A DNA stretch of 64,000 bases from Streptomyces pyxinae (GTDB lineage: Bacteria > Actinomycetota > Actinomycetes > Streptomycetales > Streptomycetaceae), in NCBI RefSeq assembly GCF_024756275.1, contig NZ_JANUGQ010000004.1, forward strand, positions 1 to 64,000, read 5' to 3'. Of the stretch, positions 14,131 to 25,900 are shown one piece after another. The notes below the pieces were generated by a model that had not been told where the DNA came from, ran no database searches, and was given only the letters and a program-made list of their open reading frames with translations. The translations under genes were made by a program, and so were the position numbers. How positions within the stretch are numbered: position 1 is the first letter of the stretch; every line of letters starts with the position of its first letter.

Positions 14131-14190
14131 GAAGAGTCGGAGAAGCTGAAGGAGCCGAAAGAATCGAAGGAACCGAAGGAACCGAAGAGT
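14131..14190. repeat. Imperfect 9-bp tandem repeat between PKS genes
   Basis: The 189-bp gap between the module 7 gene and the module 8-10 gene holds about six copies of a 9-mer. On the minus strand the unit is TTCGGTTCC with 0-3 changes per copy. It sits within 90 nt upstream of the module 8 start and is not part of either reading frame. No function is evident. Confidence 0.7.
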
Positions 14191-14250
14191 TCGCCGGAGA
14201 CGACCCGGCGAAGATCCGCCGCAGATTCCTCGGAAATCCGTCGGAGGTCT

Positions 14251-14272
14251 GCCAGCGATCCGCCAGCGATCC
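14251..14272. repeat. Two exact tandem copies of GCCAGCGATCC
   Basis: Two adjacent identical 11-mers, followed by a partial GGATCC echo, lie just downstream of the stop of the module 7 gene in the same intergenic gap. The purpose is unknown. It could be a slippage product. Confidence 0.65.
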
Positions 14273-14291
14273 GTCGGATCCGCCGAATGAG

Positions 14292-17200
14292 TCAGAGCGA
14301 GCCGAGCTCGCGGTCGATGAGGTCGAACATCTCGTCGTCGGTGGCCGCGTCGATCCGGTCGAGATCGGGGTCATGACCGGGGCCGGAGTAGGCGCCGGCA
14401 GCGGTGACATCGGCGGTGCGGGAGGCGTTCGCCGTGCCGGTGGTGCCGGTCCCGGTGTCCCGGTGGGTGTCGGTCCACCTCCAGAGCAGCGCCTTGAGCC
14501 GGGCGGTCACCTTGTCCCGTACCGCGTCCTCCGGAGCGAGTGCGGCCAACTGGGCCTCCAAGCGGTCCAGTTCGTCGAGCACCGGTGGGGTCACGGCGGC
14601 GAGGTCGAGGACCAGCTCCTTGTGCAGCAACCGGGCGATCGCGACCGGGGTGGGGTGGTCGAAGACCAGGGTGGGCTTGAGCCGGAGCCCGGTAGCGGCC
14701 TTGAGCCGGTTGCGGAGCTCCACCGCCGTCAGGGAGTCGAAGCCGATGTCCCGGAAGGCCGTGCCGGGCTCGATCCGGGCCGCGTCGGCATGGCCCAGCG
14801 CGGCGGCCGCCTGGTTGCGCACCAGGTCCAGCAGGGCCTTCTCCTGATCGGCCTCCGGCAGCCCGGCGAGGCGGCGGGCCGGCGCGGGCGGCCCCATGGT
14901 CGCGGCGGCCGCGCCGGCCGCGCCGCCCGGGTCGCCCACCAGGTCGCGGAAGACCGCCGGGAGCAGGCCGGCCCGGGCCATGGAGCGCAGCCCCGGCAGA
15001 TCCAGCCGGACCGGGACGACCACCGGCCGGTCCACGCCGAGGCAGGCGTCGAACAGGGCCAGCCCCTCGGAGGAGGTGAACGGTACGACTCCGGCGCGGC
15101 CCATCCTGTCCCGGTCGGCGTCGGTGATCCGGTCCCCCAGGCCGCCGTTCTCCGTCCACAGGCCCCAGGCCAGCGAGGTGCCGGGCAGACCGGCGGCCCG
15201 GCGCTGCCGTGCCAGCCCGTCCAGGAACGCGTTGGCCGCCGCGTAGCCCGCCGCTCCGGCGCCGCCCAGCACACCGGCCAGCGAGGAGAAGAGGACGAAC
15301 GCGGAGAGGTCCAGGTCCCGGGTCAGCTCGTGCAGATGCAGCGCCCCGTCCGCCTTCGGCCGCAGCACGGTGTCCAGCCGCTCCGGGGTCAGGGCGGTGA
15401 TCACACCGTCGTCCAGGGCCGCCGCCGCGTGCACCACGGCCACGAGCGGGTGCTCGGCCGGGACCGAGGCCAGCAGCTCCACGAGGGCACTCCGGTCCGC
15501 GATGTCGCAGGCCGCCACGTCCACGTGCGTCCCCGAGCCGGTGAGTTCGGCGACGAGTTCCCCGATTCCGTCGGCCGTGGCACCGCGACGGCTGACCAGC
15601 AGCAGCCGCCGAGCGCCGCGCTCGGTCACGAGGTGCCGGGCGAGCGACTGGCCGAGGCCGCCGGTCGCCCCCGTGAGCAGCACGGTCCCCTCGGGATCCC
15701 ACGCCGGACCATCGGGGCCGGCGTCCGGGGCGTCCCGGCCCTCCGGGGCATCGGGGGTCTCCGGCGCGGCGACCGGAACGAGACGCGGTACGAACAGCTT
15801 GCCGCCGCGCACCGCGGCCTGTGGCTCGTCCAGGGCGACGAGCGCCGCCGCGAGTGCGGGGCCCACGGCGCCGCCCGCGACCGAGTCGTCCGCGTCCAGT
15901 AGCAGCAGGCGGTCCGGGTGTTCGGCCTGGGCCGACTTCACCAGTCCGGTGAGCGCGGTGTGTGCCGGGTCGGGCGCGGCGCCGGGCAGCTCGACCGCTC
16001 CACGGGTCAGCACCACCAGCCGCGCGTCCCCGAACCGTTCGTCGGTGACCCACTCCTGGACGGCGGACAGCACACCGGCCAGCAGAGCCCGTGTCGCCGG
16101 GGCGGTGTGGCCCTCGCCCCGGGCGCAGGGCAGCAGCACGTGGGCGGGCGGGGTCGCACCGTCGTCGATCGCCTCGCGGAGCGCGGCGAGAGCGGCGGCC
16201 GGGTCCTCACCGTCGAGGACGGGCCAGGCGGGCTCCGGTCCGGTGGCCGGTGCCCCGGTGTGCTCGACCCAGTCGACCGTGAACATCCAGTTCCGGTGCG
16301 CCACCCGTGAGGCCAGCACCTGCTGCGGGGAGACCGTACGGGTGTGCACCGACGCCACCGAGGCGACCGGAGCGCCGTCGGCGTCGGCCAGTTCCACGGC
16401 CACCGCACCGCCGCCGGCGGGCCGGACCCGGATGCGTACGGCTCCGGCCCCCGGGGTGTGCACGGACACCCCGCTCCAGGCGTACGGCATGAGCACCTCG
16501 CCGAGCCCGTCGGTGCCCCCGGCCCGGGCGTGGAGCCGCACGGCGGCGTCCAGCAGCACCGGGTGGAGCCCGTAGCGGTCCGCCCGGTCCCGCTCCGCCG
16601 GAGGCAGTACGGCCTCGGCGTACAGCTCGTCCCCGACGCGCCAGGCGGCGGACAGCCCCGGGCAGGCCTCGGCGTCCACCGGCTCGGCGCCCGGTGGCGG
16701 CCAGCTCATCAGGTCGAACTCCGCCGCCGGAGCGTCCCGGGAGAGCTCTCCGGTGACATGGGAGACCCATGGTTCGCCGGCGCTCCCGGAGGCGGTCCGG
16801 CTGAAGACCCGTACCGACCGCCGGCCGGTGTCCTCGCCCGCGCCGATCTGCACCTGGACGCGTACGGCACCCTGGTCCGCCAGCACCAGCGGGGCGTCCA
16901 GGTGCAGGTGTTCCAGGTGCGGGAATCCTGCCTGTCGGCCCGCGTGCAGGACGAGTTCCACGAACGCGGCAACCGGCAGCACCGGCACGCCGCCGACCTG
17001 GGCTTCCGCGATCCAGGGCGGGTCGGCCGGGGAGAGCCGGCCGGTGAAGAGCAGGTCCGCTCCCCCGGCGGTCTCCACCATCGCGCCGAGCAGCGGGTGG
17101 CCGGCGGAGTCCAGGCCCGCCGAGGAGACATCGAGCGCGGCCGTGCCCTTGAGCCAGAAGCGCTCGCGCTGGAAGGCATACGTCGGCAGATCGACCTGCC

Positions 17201-19892
17201 GAGCACCCGGGAAGAGCGCTCGCCAGTCCGGCGAGGTCCCATGGGTGTGCAACCGGCCCAGGGCGGCGACGACCGCGTACGGCTCCGGGCGGTCGGCGCG
17301 CAGCGCGGGGACGGCGACGATCCCGGCCTCGTCCACGTTCCCGTTCTCGTCCACGTCATCCAGGCATCCCTGGGCCAGTGCGCTCAGTACGCCTCCGGGC
17401 CCGATCTCCAGGAAGGTGGTGACCCCCAGCTCGTGCAGGGTCCGTACCCCGTCCGCGAAACGCACCGCCTCCCGGACATGCCGCACCCAGTACTCCGGCG
17501 TGTACGGCTCCGCCAGCCCGCCCGTCAGGTTGGACACCACCGGAATACGGGGCTCGTGATACGTCAGCCCGGCCACCACCCGGCCGAACTCCGCCAACAT
17601 CGGCTCCATCAACGGCGAATGGAACGCATGGCTCACCTGGAGACGACTGGTCCTACGACCCTGCCGGGCGAAGAGCTCAGCGATCTCCGCCACGGCCTCC
17701 TCGGCACCCGAAACCACCACCGACCGAGGGCCGTTGACCGCCGCGACCCCGACCTCGTCCGTCAGATACGGCAGCACCTCCTCCTCGGCCGCCTCCACCG
17801 CCACCATCGCCCCGCCGCCCGGCAGCGCCTGCATCAACCGAGCCCGCGCCGACACCAACGCGGCCGCGTCCTCCAGCGACAACACCCCCGCCACATGAGC
17901 GGCCGCGACCTCCCCCACCGAATGACCCGCCACAAAATCCGGCCGAACACCCCACGACTCCAACAACCGGAACAACGCCACCTCAACCGCGAACAGGGCG
18001 GGTTGAGCCGACCCCGTCTGATTCAGGGTGTCGGCGGCGACATCGACCGGAGCGTCCAGCCGCGCGCACACCTCGTCGTACGCCTCCGCGAATACCGGGA
18101 ACGCGTCATACAACTCGCGCCCCATGCCGATCCGCTGCGCACCCTGTCCCGAGAACAGAAACCCGACCTTGCCCGCCGGGAGAACACGCCCCCCGACCAC
18201 ATCGCCGGCCGACTCCCCTGCCGCCAGGGCCTCCAGCCCCGCTCGCAGCTCGGCCAAGTCGGCGCCGACGACCACGGCCCGGTGATCCAGTGCGGATCGG
18301 GTGGTCGCCAGCGAGTAGCCCACATCGGCCGGTGGCGCCGCCATGGTGTCCACCGCCTTCAGCAGGCGCCGGGCCTGCTCGCGCAGCGCCTCTCCGGTCT
18401 TTGCGGAGAGCACCCACGGCAGCACGGCCGGGGTCCGCGCCCGCGGCGCTCCCGCAGCCGGGTCGTCAGCCGGGGCGTTCGCCGGCTCCTCCGCCGCCGG
18501 GACGGGGGCCTGCTCGATGACGACATGGGCGTTGGTACCACTGATCCCGAAGGAGGAGACACCGGCCCGGCGCGGCTGGTCCGACTCCGGCCAGCCGGCC
18601 GGCTCGGTCAGCAGCTCGACCGCGCCGGCCGACCAGTCGACCCGCGGGGTGGGCCGGTCCACGTGCAGTGTCCGCGGCAGCACTCCGTTCCGCATCGCCA
18701 GCACCATTTTCATCACGCCGGCGACCCCCGCCGCGGCCTGCGTATGGCCGAGGTTCGACTTCAGCGAGCCGACCAGCAGCGGCCGCCCGCGATCCTGTCC
18801 GTAGGTCGCCAGCAGTGCCTGCGCCTCGATCGGGTCACCGAGGCTCGTACCCGTGCCGTGCGCTTCGACGGCGTCGACCTCTTCGCCGGACAACCGGGCG
18901 TCGGCCAGCGCCTCGAGGATCACGCGCTGTTGGGAAGGACCGTTGGGCGCGGTCAGGCCGTTGGAGGCACCGTCCTGGTTCACCGCGCTGCCCCGGACGA
19001 CCGCGAGCACCCGGTGGCCCAGCCGCTGGGCGTCCCGGAGCCGCTCCACCAGCAGCAGCCCGGCGCCTTCGGACCATGCGGCGCCGTCCGCCGCCGCCGC
19101 GAAGGACTTGCAGCGGCCGTCGGGGGCGAGTCCGCGTTGCCGGCTGAACTCGATGAACGCGCTCGGGCCCGCCATGACCGTGACCCCGCCGGCGAGCGCC
19201 ATGGAGCACTCACCGGCGCGCAGCGCCCGTACGGCGAGGTGCAGGGCGACCAGCGAGGACGAGCAGGCGGTGTCGACGGTGACCGCCGGGCCCTCGAAGC
19301 CGAGGGTGTAGGCGATGCGCCCGGAGGCGACGCTGCCGGAGTTGCCGGTGCTGAGCAGCCCTTCGACCCCTTCGGGGAGGACACCGGGCGTGAAGCCGTA
19401 GTCGTGGTACATCAGACCGGTGAAGACCCCGGTGCGGCTCCCCTTGAGGGAGGCGGGGTCGATGCGCGCGTGCTCGAAGGCCTCCCAGGCGGTCTCCAGG
19501 AGCAGCCGCTGCTGGGGGTCCATCGCCAGCGCCTCGCGCGGCGAGATCCCGAAGAAGTCCGCGTCGAACCCGGCCGCGTCATGGAGGAAGCCGCCGTGCC
19601 GGGTGTAGACCTTGCCGGGCCGCTCGGGGTCGGGGTCGTAGAGCGCGTCCACGTCCCAGCCGCGGTTCTCGGGGAACGATGAGATCGCGTCGCGCCCCGC
19701 GTCCAGCAACTGCCACAGGTCATCAGGGGAGTTGACGCCGCCGGGGAACCGGCAGCTCATGCCCACGATCGCGACCGGCTCCTGGTCGCGGGCCTCCAGC
19801 TCGCGCACCCGCCGCCGGGCCTGGCGCAGGTCGGTGGTGGCCCGCTTGAGGTAGTCCCGGAGCTTGTCTTCGTTCATCATCGGTGTTGCCAT
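14292..19892 (-). CDS. Type I modular PKS, module 7 (KS-AT-DH*-KR-ACP, dead DH)
   Basis: A single-module protein of 1,866 aa. I chose ATG 19892 ([18 protein letters not shown]), 32 nt after the stop of the previous gene, with AGGGG about 12 nt upstream. The open frame extends further upstream, but only into the end of the preceding gene. Domains: N-terminal docking helix 1-37; KS with C210; malonyl AT with S658 and HAFH; DH region about 930-1190; KR about 1400-1580 with LDD (AAALDDG), Ser and Tyr (B-type); ACP with S1720; C-terminal docking tail ending in [10 protein letters not shown]. In the DH, the usual HxxxGxxxxP reads [10 protein letters not shown], so Ala964 (codon at 17001-17003) replaces the catalytic His. 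The Asp motif HPVLLDAAV is kept. The module should therefore leave a hydroxyl instead of an alkene, ending the polyene run. Confidence 0.95.
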   Translation of the reverse strand: MATPMMNEDKLRDYLKRATTDLRQARRRVRELEARDQEPVAIVGMSCRFPGGVNSPDDLWQLLDAGRDAISSFPENRGWDVDALYDPDPERPGKVYTRHGGFLHDAAGFDADFFGISPREALAMDPQQRLLLETAWEAFEHARIDPASLKGSRTGVFTGLMYHDYGFTPGVLPEGVEGLLSTGNSGSVASGRIAYTLGFEGPAVTVDTACSSSLVALHLAVRALRAGECSMALAGGVTVMAGPSAFIEFSRQRGLAPDGRCKSFAAAADGAAWSEGAGLLLVERLRDAQRLGHRVLAVVRGSAVNQDGASNGLTAPNGPSQQRVILEALADARLSGEEVDAVEAHGTGTSLGDPIEAQALLATYGQDRGRPLLVGSLKSNLGHTQAAAGVAGVMKMVLAMRNGVLPRTLHVDRPTPRVDWSAGAVELLTEPAGWPESDQPRRAGVSSFGISGTNAHVVIEQAPVPAAEEPANAPADDPAAGAPRARTPAVLPWVLSAKTGEALREQARRLLKAVDTMAAPPADVGYSLATTRSALDHRAVVVGADLAELRAGLEALAAGESAGDVVGGRVLPAGKVGFLFSGQGAQRIGMGRELYDAFPVFAEAYDEVCARLDAPVDVAADTLNQTGSAQPALFAVEVALFRLLESWGVRPDFVAGHSVGEVAAAHVAGVLSLEDAAALVSARARLMQALPGGGAMVAVEAAEEEVLPYLTDEVGVAAVNGPRSVVVSGAEEAVAEIAELFARQGRRTSRLQVSHAFHSPLMEPMLAEFGRVVAGLTYHEPRIPVVSNLTGGLAEPYTPEYWVRHVREAVRFADGVRTLHELGVTTFLEIGPGGVLSALAQGCLDDVDENGNVDEAGIVAVPALRADRPEPYAVVAALGRLHTHGTSPDWRALFPGARQVDLPTYAFQRERFWLKGTAALDVSSAGLDSAGHPLLGAMVETAGGADLLFTGRLSPADPPWIAEAQVGGVPVLPVAAFVELVLHAGRQAGFPHLEHLHLDAPLVLADQGAVRVQVQIGAGEDTGRRSVRVFSRTASGSAGEPWVSHVTGELSRDAPAAEFDLMSWPPPGAEPVDAEACPGLSAAWRVGDELYAEAVLPPAERDRADRYGLHPVLLDAAVRLHARAGGTDGLGEVLMPYAWSGVSVHTPGAGAVRIRVRPAGGGAVAVELADADGAPVASVASVHTRTVSPQQVLASRVAHRNWMFTVDWVEHTGAPATGPEPAWPVLDGEDPAAALAALREAIDDGATPPAHVLLPCARGEGHTAPATRALLAGVLSAVQEWVTDERFGDARLVVLTRGAVELPGAAPDPAHTALTGLVKSAQAEHPDRLLLLDADDSVAGGAVGPALAAALVALDEPQAAVRGGKLFVPRLVPVAAPETPDAPEGRDAPDAGPDGPAWDPEGTVLLTGATGGLGQSLARHLVTERGARRLLLVSRRGATADGIGELVAELTGSGTHVDVAACDIADRSALVELLASVPAEHPLVAVVHAAAALDDGVITALTPERLDTVLRPKADGALHLHELTRDLDLSAFVLFSSLAGVLGGAGAAGYAAANAFLDGLARQRRAAGLPGTSLAWGLWTENGGLGDRITDADRDRMGRAGVVPFTSSEGLALFDACLGVDRPVVVPVRLDLPGLRSMARAGLLPAVFRDLVGDPGGAAGAAAATMGPPAPARRLAGLPEADQEKALLDLVRNQAAAALGHADAARIEPGTAFRDIGFDSLTAVELRNRLKAATGLRLKPTLVFDHPTPVAIARLLHKELVLDLAAVTPPVLDELDRLEAQLAALAPEDAVRDKVTARLKALLWRWTDTHRDTGTGTTGTANASRTADVTAAGAYSGPGHDPDLDRIDAATDDEMFDLIDRELGSL
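14613..19781 (-). other. PKS module 7: KS-AT(malonyl)-DH(inactive)-KR(B-type)-ACP
   Basis: Key positions in the 1,866-aa protein: KS C210, AT S658, Ala964 in place of the DH histidine, ACP S1720. The KR keeps its nucleotide-binding motif and catalytic residues. Predicted to fix a free hydroxyl next to the methyl-bearing alkene (C15 in filipin numbering). Boundaries are approximate. Confidence 0.85.
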
Positions 19893-19924
19893 CGGTGTTG
19901 CCCGCCCCTTTTGGCCTGTGCGGT

Positions 19925-22900
19925 TCAGGAGATGCCGAGTTCGTCGTCGAGAAGCTCGTACAGCTCCTCGTCGCTCGCCGAGCTGAGGTCGTCTTCGCCC
20001 CCGGCTCCGCCGGAGACTCCCGGATCGGCCTGTTCGTCCCCGTTCCAGCGGGCGAGCAGAGCGGCGAGACGCATGGTGATCCTGGTTCGGGTGACGTTGT
20101 CCACGCCCTCCGCCCCGGCGCCGTCCAGGACGGCGGTGAGGCGGTCCAGCTCGTCGAGGGCCGACGCCGTCCCGCCCGCGCCGACGGGGAGGTCCTTCAG
20201 CACCCGCTGCGCCAGCGCGGCGGGCGTCGGATGATCGAAGACCAGCGTCGCGGGCAGCCGGAGCCCGGTGGCCCGGTTCATCCGGTTGCGGAGCTCCACC
20301 GAGGTGAGCGAGTCGAAGCCCAGGTCGCCAAAGGCCCGTTCGGCCTGGACGGACTTGCCCGAGCCGTGCCCGAGGACGGCGGCGACCTCGGAGCGGACCA
20401 GGTTCAGGACCGCTTCCTCGCGCTCCCTCCCGGGGAGGTCCGCGAGTCGCTCCGCCAGCGGTACGGAGCCCGCCCGTTCCGGGCGCCGCGGCCGGCCGCC
20501 GACGAGCCCCCGCAGCAGCGGCGGCACCGGGGCGGTCGCGTTCCGCAGGGCGGCGAGGTCCAGCCGGGCCGGCACCACCAGGGCCTGCCGCGACGCGAGC
20601 GCGGAATCGAGGAGTTCGAGGCCGTCCGCGTCGGAGAGCGGCAGCACACCGCCGCGCGCAAGCCGGGTCCGGTCCGCTCCGCCGAGTTCCTCGGTCATGG
20701 CGCCGGTCCGCCGCCACAGGCCCCAGGGCAGCGACACCGCGGGGAGTCCCCGCATGGCGCGGCGCCGGGCGAAGGCATCCAGGAAGGCATTGGCCGCCGC
20801 GTAGTTGGCCTGGCCGGGAGTCCCGAGCGTGCCCGCGAGCGAGGAGAAGACGATGAACGCCGACACCTCGCCGGCCAGTTCGTGGAGGTTGAGCACCGCG
20901 TCCACCTTGGGCCGCAGCACCGCGTCCAGGCGTTCCGGGGTGAGCGAGCCGATCACCCCGTCGTCCAGGACACCTGCCGTATGCACCACGGCCGTCACCG
21001 GCGTACCGGCCAGCACCCCGGCGAGAGCCTCCCGATCGGCCGCGTCACACGCGGCCCAGCGCACCTCCGCGCCACCCGCGATCAGTTCGGCCTCCAGCTC
21101 ACCCGCGCCGGCCGCCTCCGCACCACGCCGGCTCAGCAACAGCAGGCCGCGCACACCGTGTTCAGCGACGAGGTGCCGGGCGACGAGTCCGCCCAGGGCA
21201 CCGGACGCGCCGGTCACCAGCACCGTCCCGGTGCCGAAGTCCGGGGCACTCGCCGCGGCGTCGGGGGCGGCCCTGACGAGCCGGGGCAGCAGCAGTGTCT
21301 CGCCGCGCAGTGCCGCCTGTGGCTCCCCGGAGGCGAGGAGCCGGGGGACGGCCGCCGCCGCGCCCCGCCACCAGCCGCCGTCCCGGTCGGCGGCTCCGGA
21401 ACCGTCCCTGTGGGTGCCTCCGGCGCCGTTCGGGTCAGGGGCCCCGGCGCCGTCCCCGGGGCTCTCTCCGAGGCCGTCCCCCTCGTCGTACTCCTCGGTG
21501 TCGAGGAGGACGATGCGGTCGGGGTGCTCCGACTGTGCCGAGCGGACCAGACCCCATACGGCCGCCTGCACCGGATCCGGTACGAGGATGTGCTGGGCCG
21601 AGACGGTCCGGGCCGGGCCGTCGTCCGCCGGGCCCGCACCGGCGGTGACCGCGCCCCGGGTGACCAGCACCAGCCGGGTCGCTCGGTCCTCGGCCAGCCA
21701 CCACTGCACCAGCCCGAGCACCTCGGCCAGCACGTCGCGGACCCGTTCGCCGTCGGAAGCCGAGGCGCCCGGGTCGCCCGAGCCGATCGGGCACCGTACG
21801 ACCACGGCGTCCGCCTCCCCCTCCGTGTCCGCACCCGCCTCCGGAGGCGTGCCCGTGTCCGTGTCCGCGTCCGCACCCGCCTCCGGAGGCGTGCCCGTGT
21901 CCGCGGGCGTGCCCGTCGCCGGGGCGGAGCGAAGGGCGGCGATGTCGTCGTAGACCCGTACGGCCGGAACTTCGGCCCCGGAGCCGGACTTGGTACCGGA
22001 CCCGGCTCCGGCCCGGCCCGGATCGGTGAGCGGCGTCCACTCCAGGGCGAACAGGGAGTCCCGGGAGCCGGTCCGCAGCTGGTCGGCCGAGACCGGGCGC
22101 AGCGTCAGCGACTCCACCGACGCGACGGGCCGGCCCGAGCCGTCGGCGGCCTCCAGCCGTATCGCGTCCTCGCCGGCCCGGGAGAGCCGTACCCGCAGGG
22201 CGGACGCCCCGGTCCGGTGCACCGTGACACCGGACCAGGCGAAGGGCAGCAGGGGTCCGTCGGCCGCCGGAACCAGGCCGCCCGCGCCCAGCGCGTGCAG
22301 CGCGGAGTCGAGCAGCGCCGGGTGCACACCGAAGGCATCCGCACCCGGCCGGTCCGCACCGTCGAGGGCCAGTTCGGCGTAGACCGCGTCGTCGCCGCCG
22401 CGCCAGACGGCACGCAGCCCCTGGAAGAGTGGGCCGTAGCTCAGACCGAGGTCGGCCAGCCGTTCGTAGAAACCGTCCAGGTCCACCGGTCGCGCGCCGG
22501 CCGGGGGCCAGTCGCTCAGCTCGGTACCGGAGGCGGAGCCGCCCACGGCGAGGGCGCCGGTGGCGTTACGGAGCCAGGGGCCCTCCCCGGCGCGCGAGTG
22601 CACGCTCAGCGGGCGACGGCCGGAGTCGTCCGGTGCGCCCACCAGGACCTGGACCGCGACGCCGCCCTGTTCGGGCAGTACCAGCGGCGCCTCCAGGGTG
22701 AGTTCGTCCACCCTGTCGCAGCCGGTCTCGGCCGCCGCATGGGCGGCCAGTTCCACGAACGCCGTGCCCGGGAGCAGTACCGCGCCCAGCACCGCGTGGT
22801 CGGCCAGCCAGGGCTGCGTGCGCAGGGAGAGCAGTCCGGTCAGCAAATGGCCTCCGGCGTCGGGCAGTTCCACCGCCGCGCCCAGGAGCGGATGGTCGGC

Positions 22901-25900
22901 GGCGTCCAGCCCGGCCACCGTCACGTCACCGGCCGGGGCGCCCGCCTCCAGCCAGTACCGCTCGTGCTGGAAGGCGTACGTCGGAAGATCCACCGGGCGC
23001 GCGCCCGGCAGGACGGCGTCCCAGTCGACACCGACGCCGTGCGCGTGAGCCAGGGCCAGCGACATCAGCAGCCGATGACGGCCGCCGTCGCCCCGGCGCA
23101 GCGTCGGGACGGCCACGGCCTCGGCACCCGCGGCCTCGATGGCGTCCTGGATGCCCGCCAACTGTACGGCGTGCGGGCTGACTTCGATGAAGGTGTCGTG
23201 CCCGTCGGCCAGGGCGGCCCGGATCGCGTCATGGAAGCGTACGGTCCCCCGCATATTGCGGTACCAGTAGCCGGAGCCGAGTTCGGCCGGGTCCAGTTTC
23301 CCGCCGGTCACCGTGGAGTAGAAGGGTACGGCGCCGGAGAGGGCGTCGATGCCGGCGAATCCCTCTCGGGCCCGCGCTTCGACCCGTTCGATCTGTGGCG
23401 AGTGCGCGGCGTAGTCGACGGCGACCTTACGGGCCTGAATCCCCTCTTCGGCGCAGTGCGCGAGGAGTTCGTCCAGGGCGTCGGTGTCGCCGGAGACCAC
23501 GACGGATCCGGGTCCGTTCACGGCACCGACACCGAGGCGTCCGGACCACCGGCCGACCAGTTCCCGCGCCGCCTCGTCCGGGAGGGTCACCGAGACCATG
23601 CCGCCACGGCCCTGGAGTTCGAGCACCGCGAGGCTGCGGCGCGCCACGATGCGTGCCGCGTCCTCCAGGGAGAGCGCCCCGGCGATCACCGCCGCCGAGA
23701 CCTCGCCCTGGGAGTGTCCGACGACGGCGGCGGGCGTCACTCCGAAGGCGCGCCACACCTCGGCCAGCGCGATCGTCATCGCCCACAGCACCGGCTGGAG
23801 CACATCCACCCGGTCCTGCTCGGCGTCGGACGTACCGCGCAGCACCTCCGTCAGCGACCAGTCCACATGAGGCGCGAGGGCCCGTTCGCAGGCTTCGATC
23901 CGGTCGCGGAAGACCGGTGAGGTGTCCAGCAGTTCGGCGGCCATGCCCGTCCACTGGGAGCCCTGGCCCGGGAAGACGAAGACGGTCTTGGCGCCGCCCG
24001 GGCGGGCGGAGCCGGTCACCACGCCCGGCGGGGTCCAGCCGCCCGCGAGCCCGGTCAGCCCCTGCTGGAGGCCCTCGGGGGTGTCCGCGACGACCACGGC
24101 CCGGTGTTCGAAGGCCGCCCTGGTGGTGGCCAGCGAGTAGGCCAGATCGACCGCCGCCGGGGCGGCCGGGGCGCCGTCAGTGCCGGCATCGGTGTCGGTG
24201 TCGGTATCGGCCAGGAAGGAGGCCAGTCGGGCGGCTTGGGCGCGCAGTGCCGCCTCGGTCCTGCCGGAGAGCACCCAGGGCAAAGGGCCGTCGGCAGCAG
24301 CCTCCCGGGACTTCTCGACGGCCACCGGCGGTGCCTGCTCGATGATGGTGTGGGCGTTGGTGCCGCTGACGCCGAAGGATGAGACCGCCGCCCGGCGCGG
24401 GTGGCCCGCCTCCGGCCGCCATTCCACCGCCTCGGTCAGCAGCCGGACCTCACCGGCCGACCAGTCCACATGCGGCGAAGGCTCCGCCGCATGCAGAGTC
24501 GGTGGCAGCACGCCGTGGCGCATCGCCATCACCATCTTGATCACACCCGCCACCCCGGCAGCCGCCTGAGTGTGACCGATATTCGACTTCAGCGACCCCA
24601 GCCAGAGCGGCCGGCCCTCCGACCGCTCCTGACCATAGGTCGCCAGCAGCGCCTGGGCCTCGATCGGATCACCCAGCGTCGTCCCCGTGCCATGCGCCTC
24701 CACCACATCGACATCACCCGACACCAACCCGGCCGAGGCCAACGCCCCCCGGATCACCCGCTGCTGAGCAGGACCATTCGGCGCCGTCAGCCCATTCGAC
24801 GCCCCATCCTGATTGACCGCACTCCCCCGCACCACCGCCAGTACCTGGTGGCCATAACGCCGGGCGTCGGAGAGCCGCTCCACCAGGAGCATGCCCACGC
24901 CCTCGCCCCAGCCGGTGCCATCGGCCCCGGCGCCGAACGCCTTGCACCGGCCGTCCGGCGACAGCCCGCGCTGCCGGCTGAACTCCACAAACACACTCGG
25001 ACCGGCCATCACGGTCACACCACCGGCCAGCGCCATCGAGCACTCACCACTGCGCAGCGACTGCACCGCCAGATGCAACGCCACCAACGACGACGAACAG
25101 GCCGTGTCGATCGTGACCGCCGGACCCTCCAGACCGAAGGTGTAGGCCACCCGGCCGGAGGCGACACTGCCGGAGCCCCCGGTGGTGAGCAGTCCCTCGA
25201 CGCCCTCGGGCAGTTCGCGCGGTCCCTGACCGTAGTCGTGGTACATCAGGCCGGTGAAGACGCCGGTGCGGCTGCCGCGCACCGTCGCCGGGTCGATCCC
25301 GGCCCCCTCGAACGCCTCCCAGGACGCCTCCAGCAGCAGCCGCTGCTGCGGGTCCATCGCCAGCGCCTCACGCGGCGAGATGCCGAAGAAGCCGGCGTCA
25401 AAGTCGGCCGCCTCGTACAGGAAGCCGCCGTCGCGGGCGTAGGTCGTGCCGGGGTGCTCGGGATCGGGGTCGTACAGCGCCTCGATGTCCCAGCCACGGT
25501 CCACCGGGAACCCGGAGATGGCATCCCGGCCGGAGGACACCAGCCGCCACAGGTCCTCCGGTGAGCGCACCCCGCCGGGCAGTCGGCAGCTCATGCCGAC
25601 GATGGCGATCGGCTCGTCGGCGCCGGCCGGGGAACGGCGTTCCGTGGTGGCGGGCGCGGTGGCCGGGGCTTCGCCGAGCAGTTCGGTGCCGATGTGCCGG
25701 GCCAGGGCGGCGGGGGTGGGGTGGTCGAAGACCAGCGTGGCGGGCAGCCGCAGGCCGGTGGCGGTGGCGAGCCGGTTGCGCAGTTCCACGGCCGTCAGCG
25801 AGTCGAACCCCAGGTCCTGGAAGGCGTGTGCGGGCTGGATCGCCCGTGACGAGGAGTGCCCCAGTACGGTGGCGACCTCGGTCCGGATCAGGTCCAGCAC

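Noticed and set aside
14292..20717. A 2,141-codon open frame for the module 7 gene starting at 20717
   Set aside because: The first 275 codons overlap the ACP and C-terminus of the preceding PKS in another frame and give nonsense. The docking helix and ribosome site place the start at 19892.
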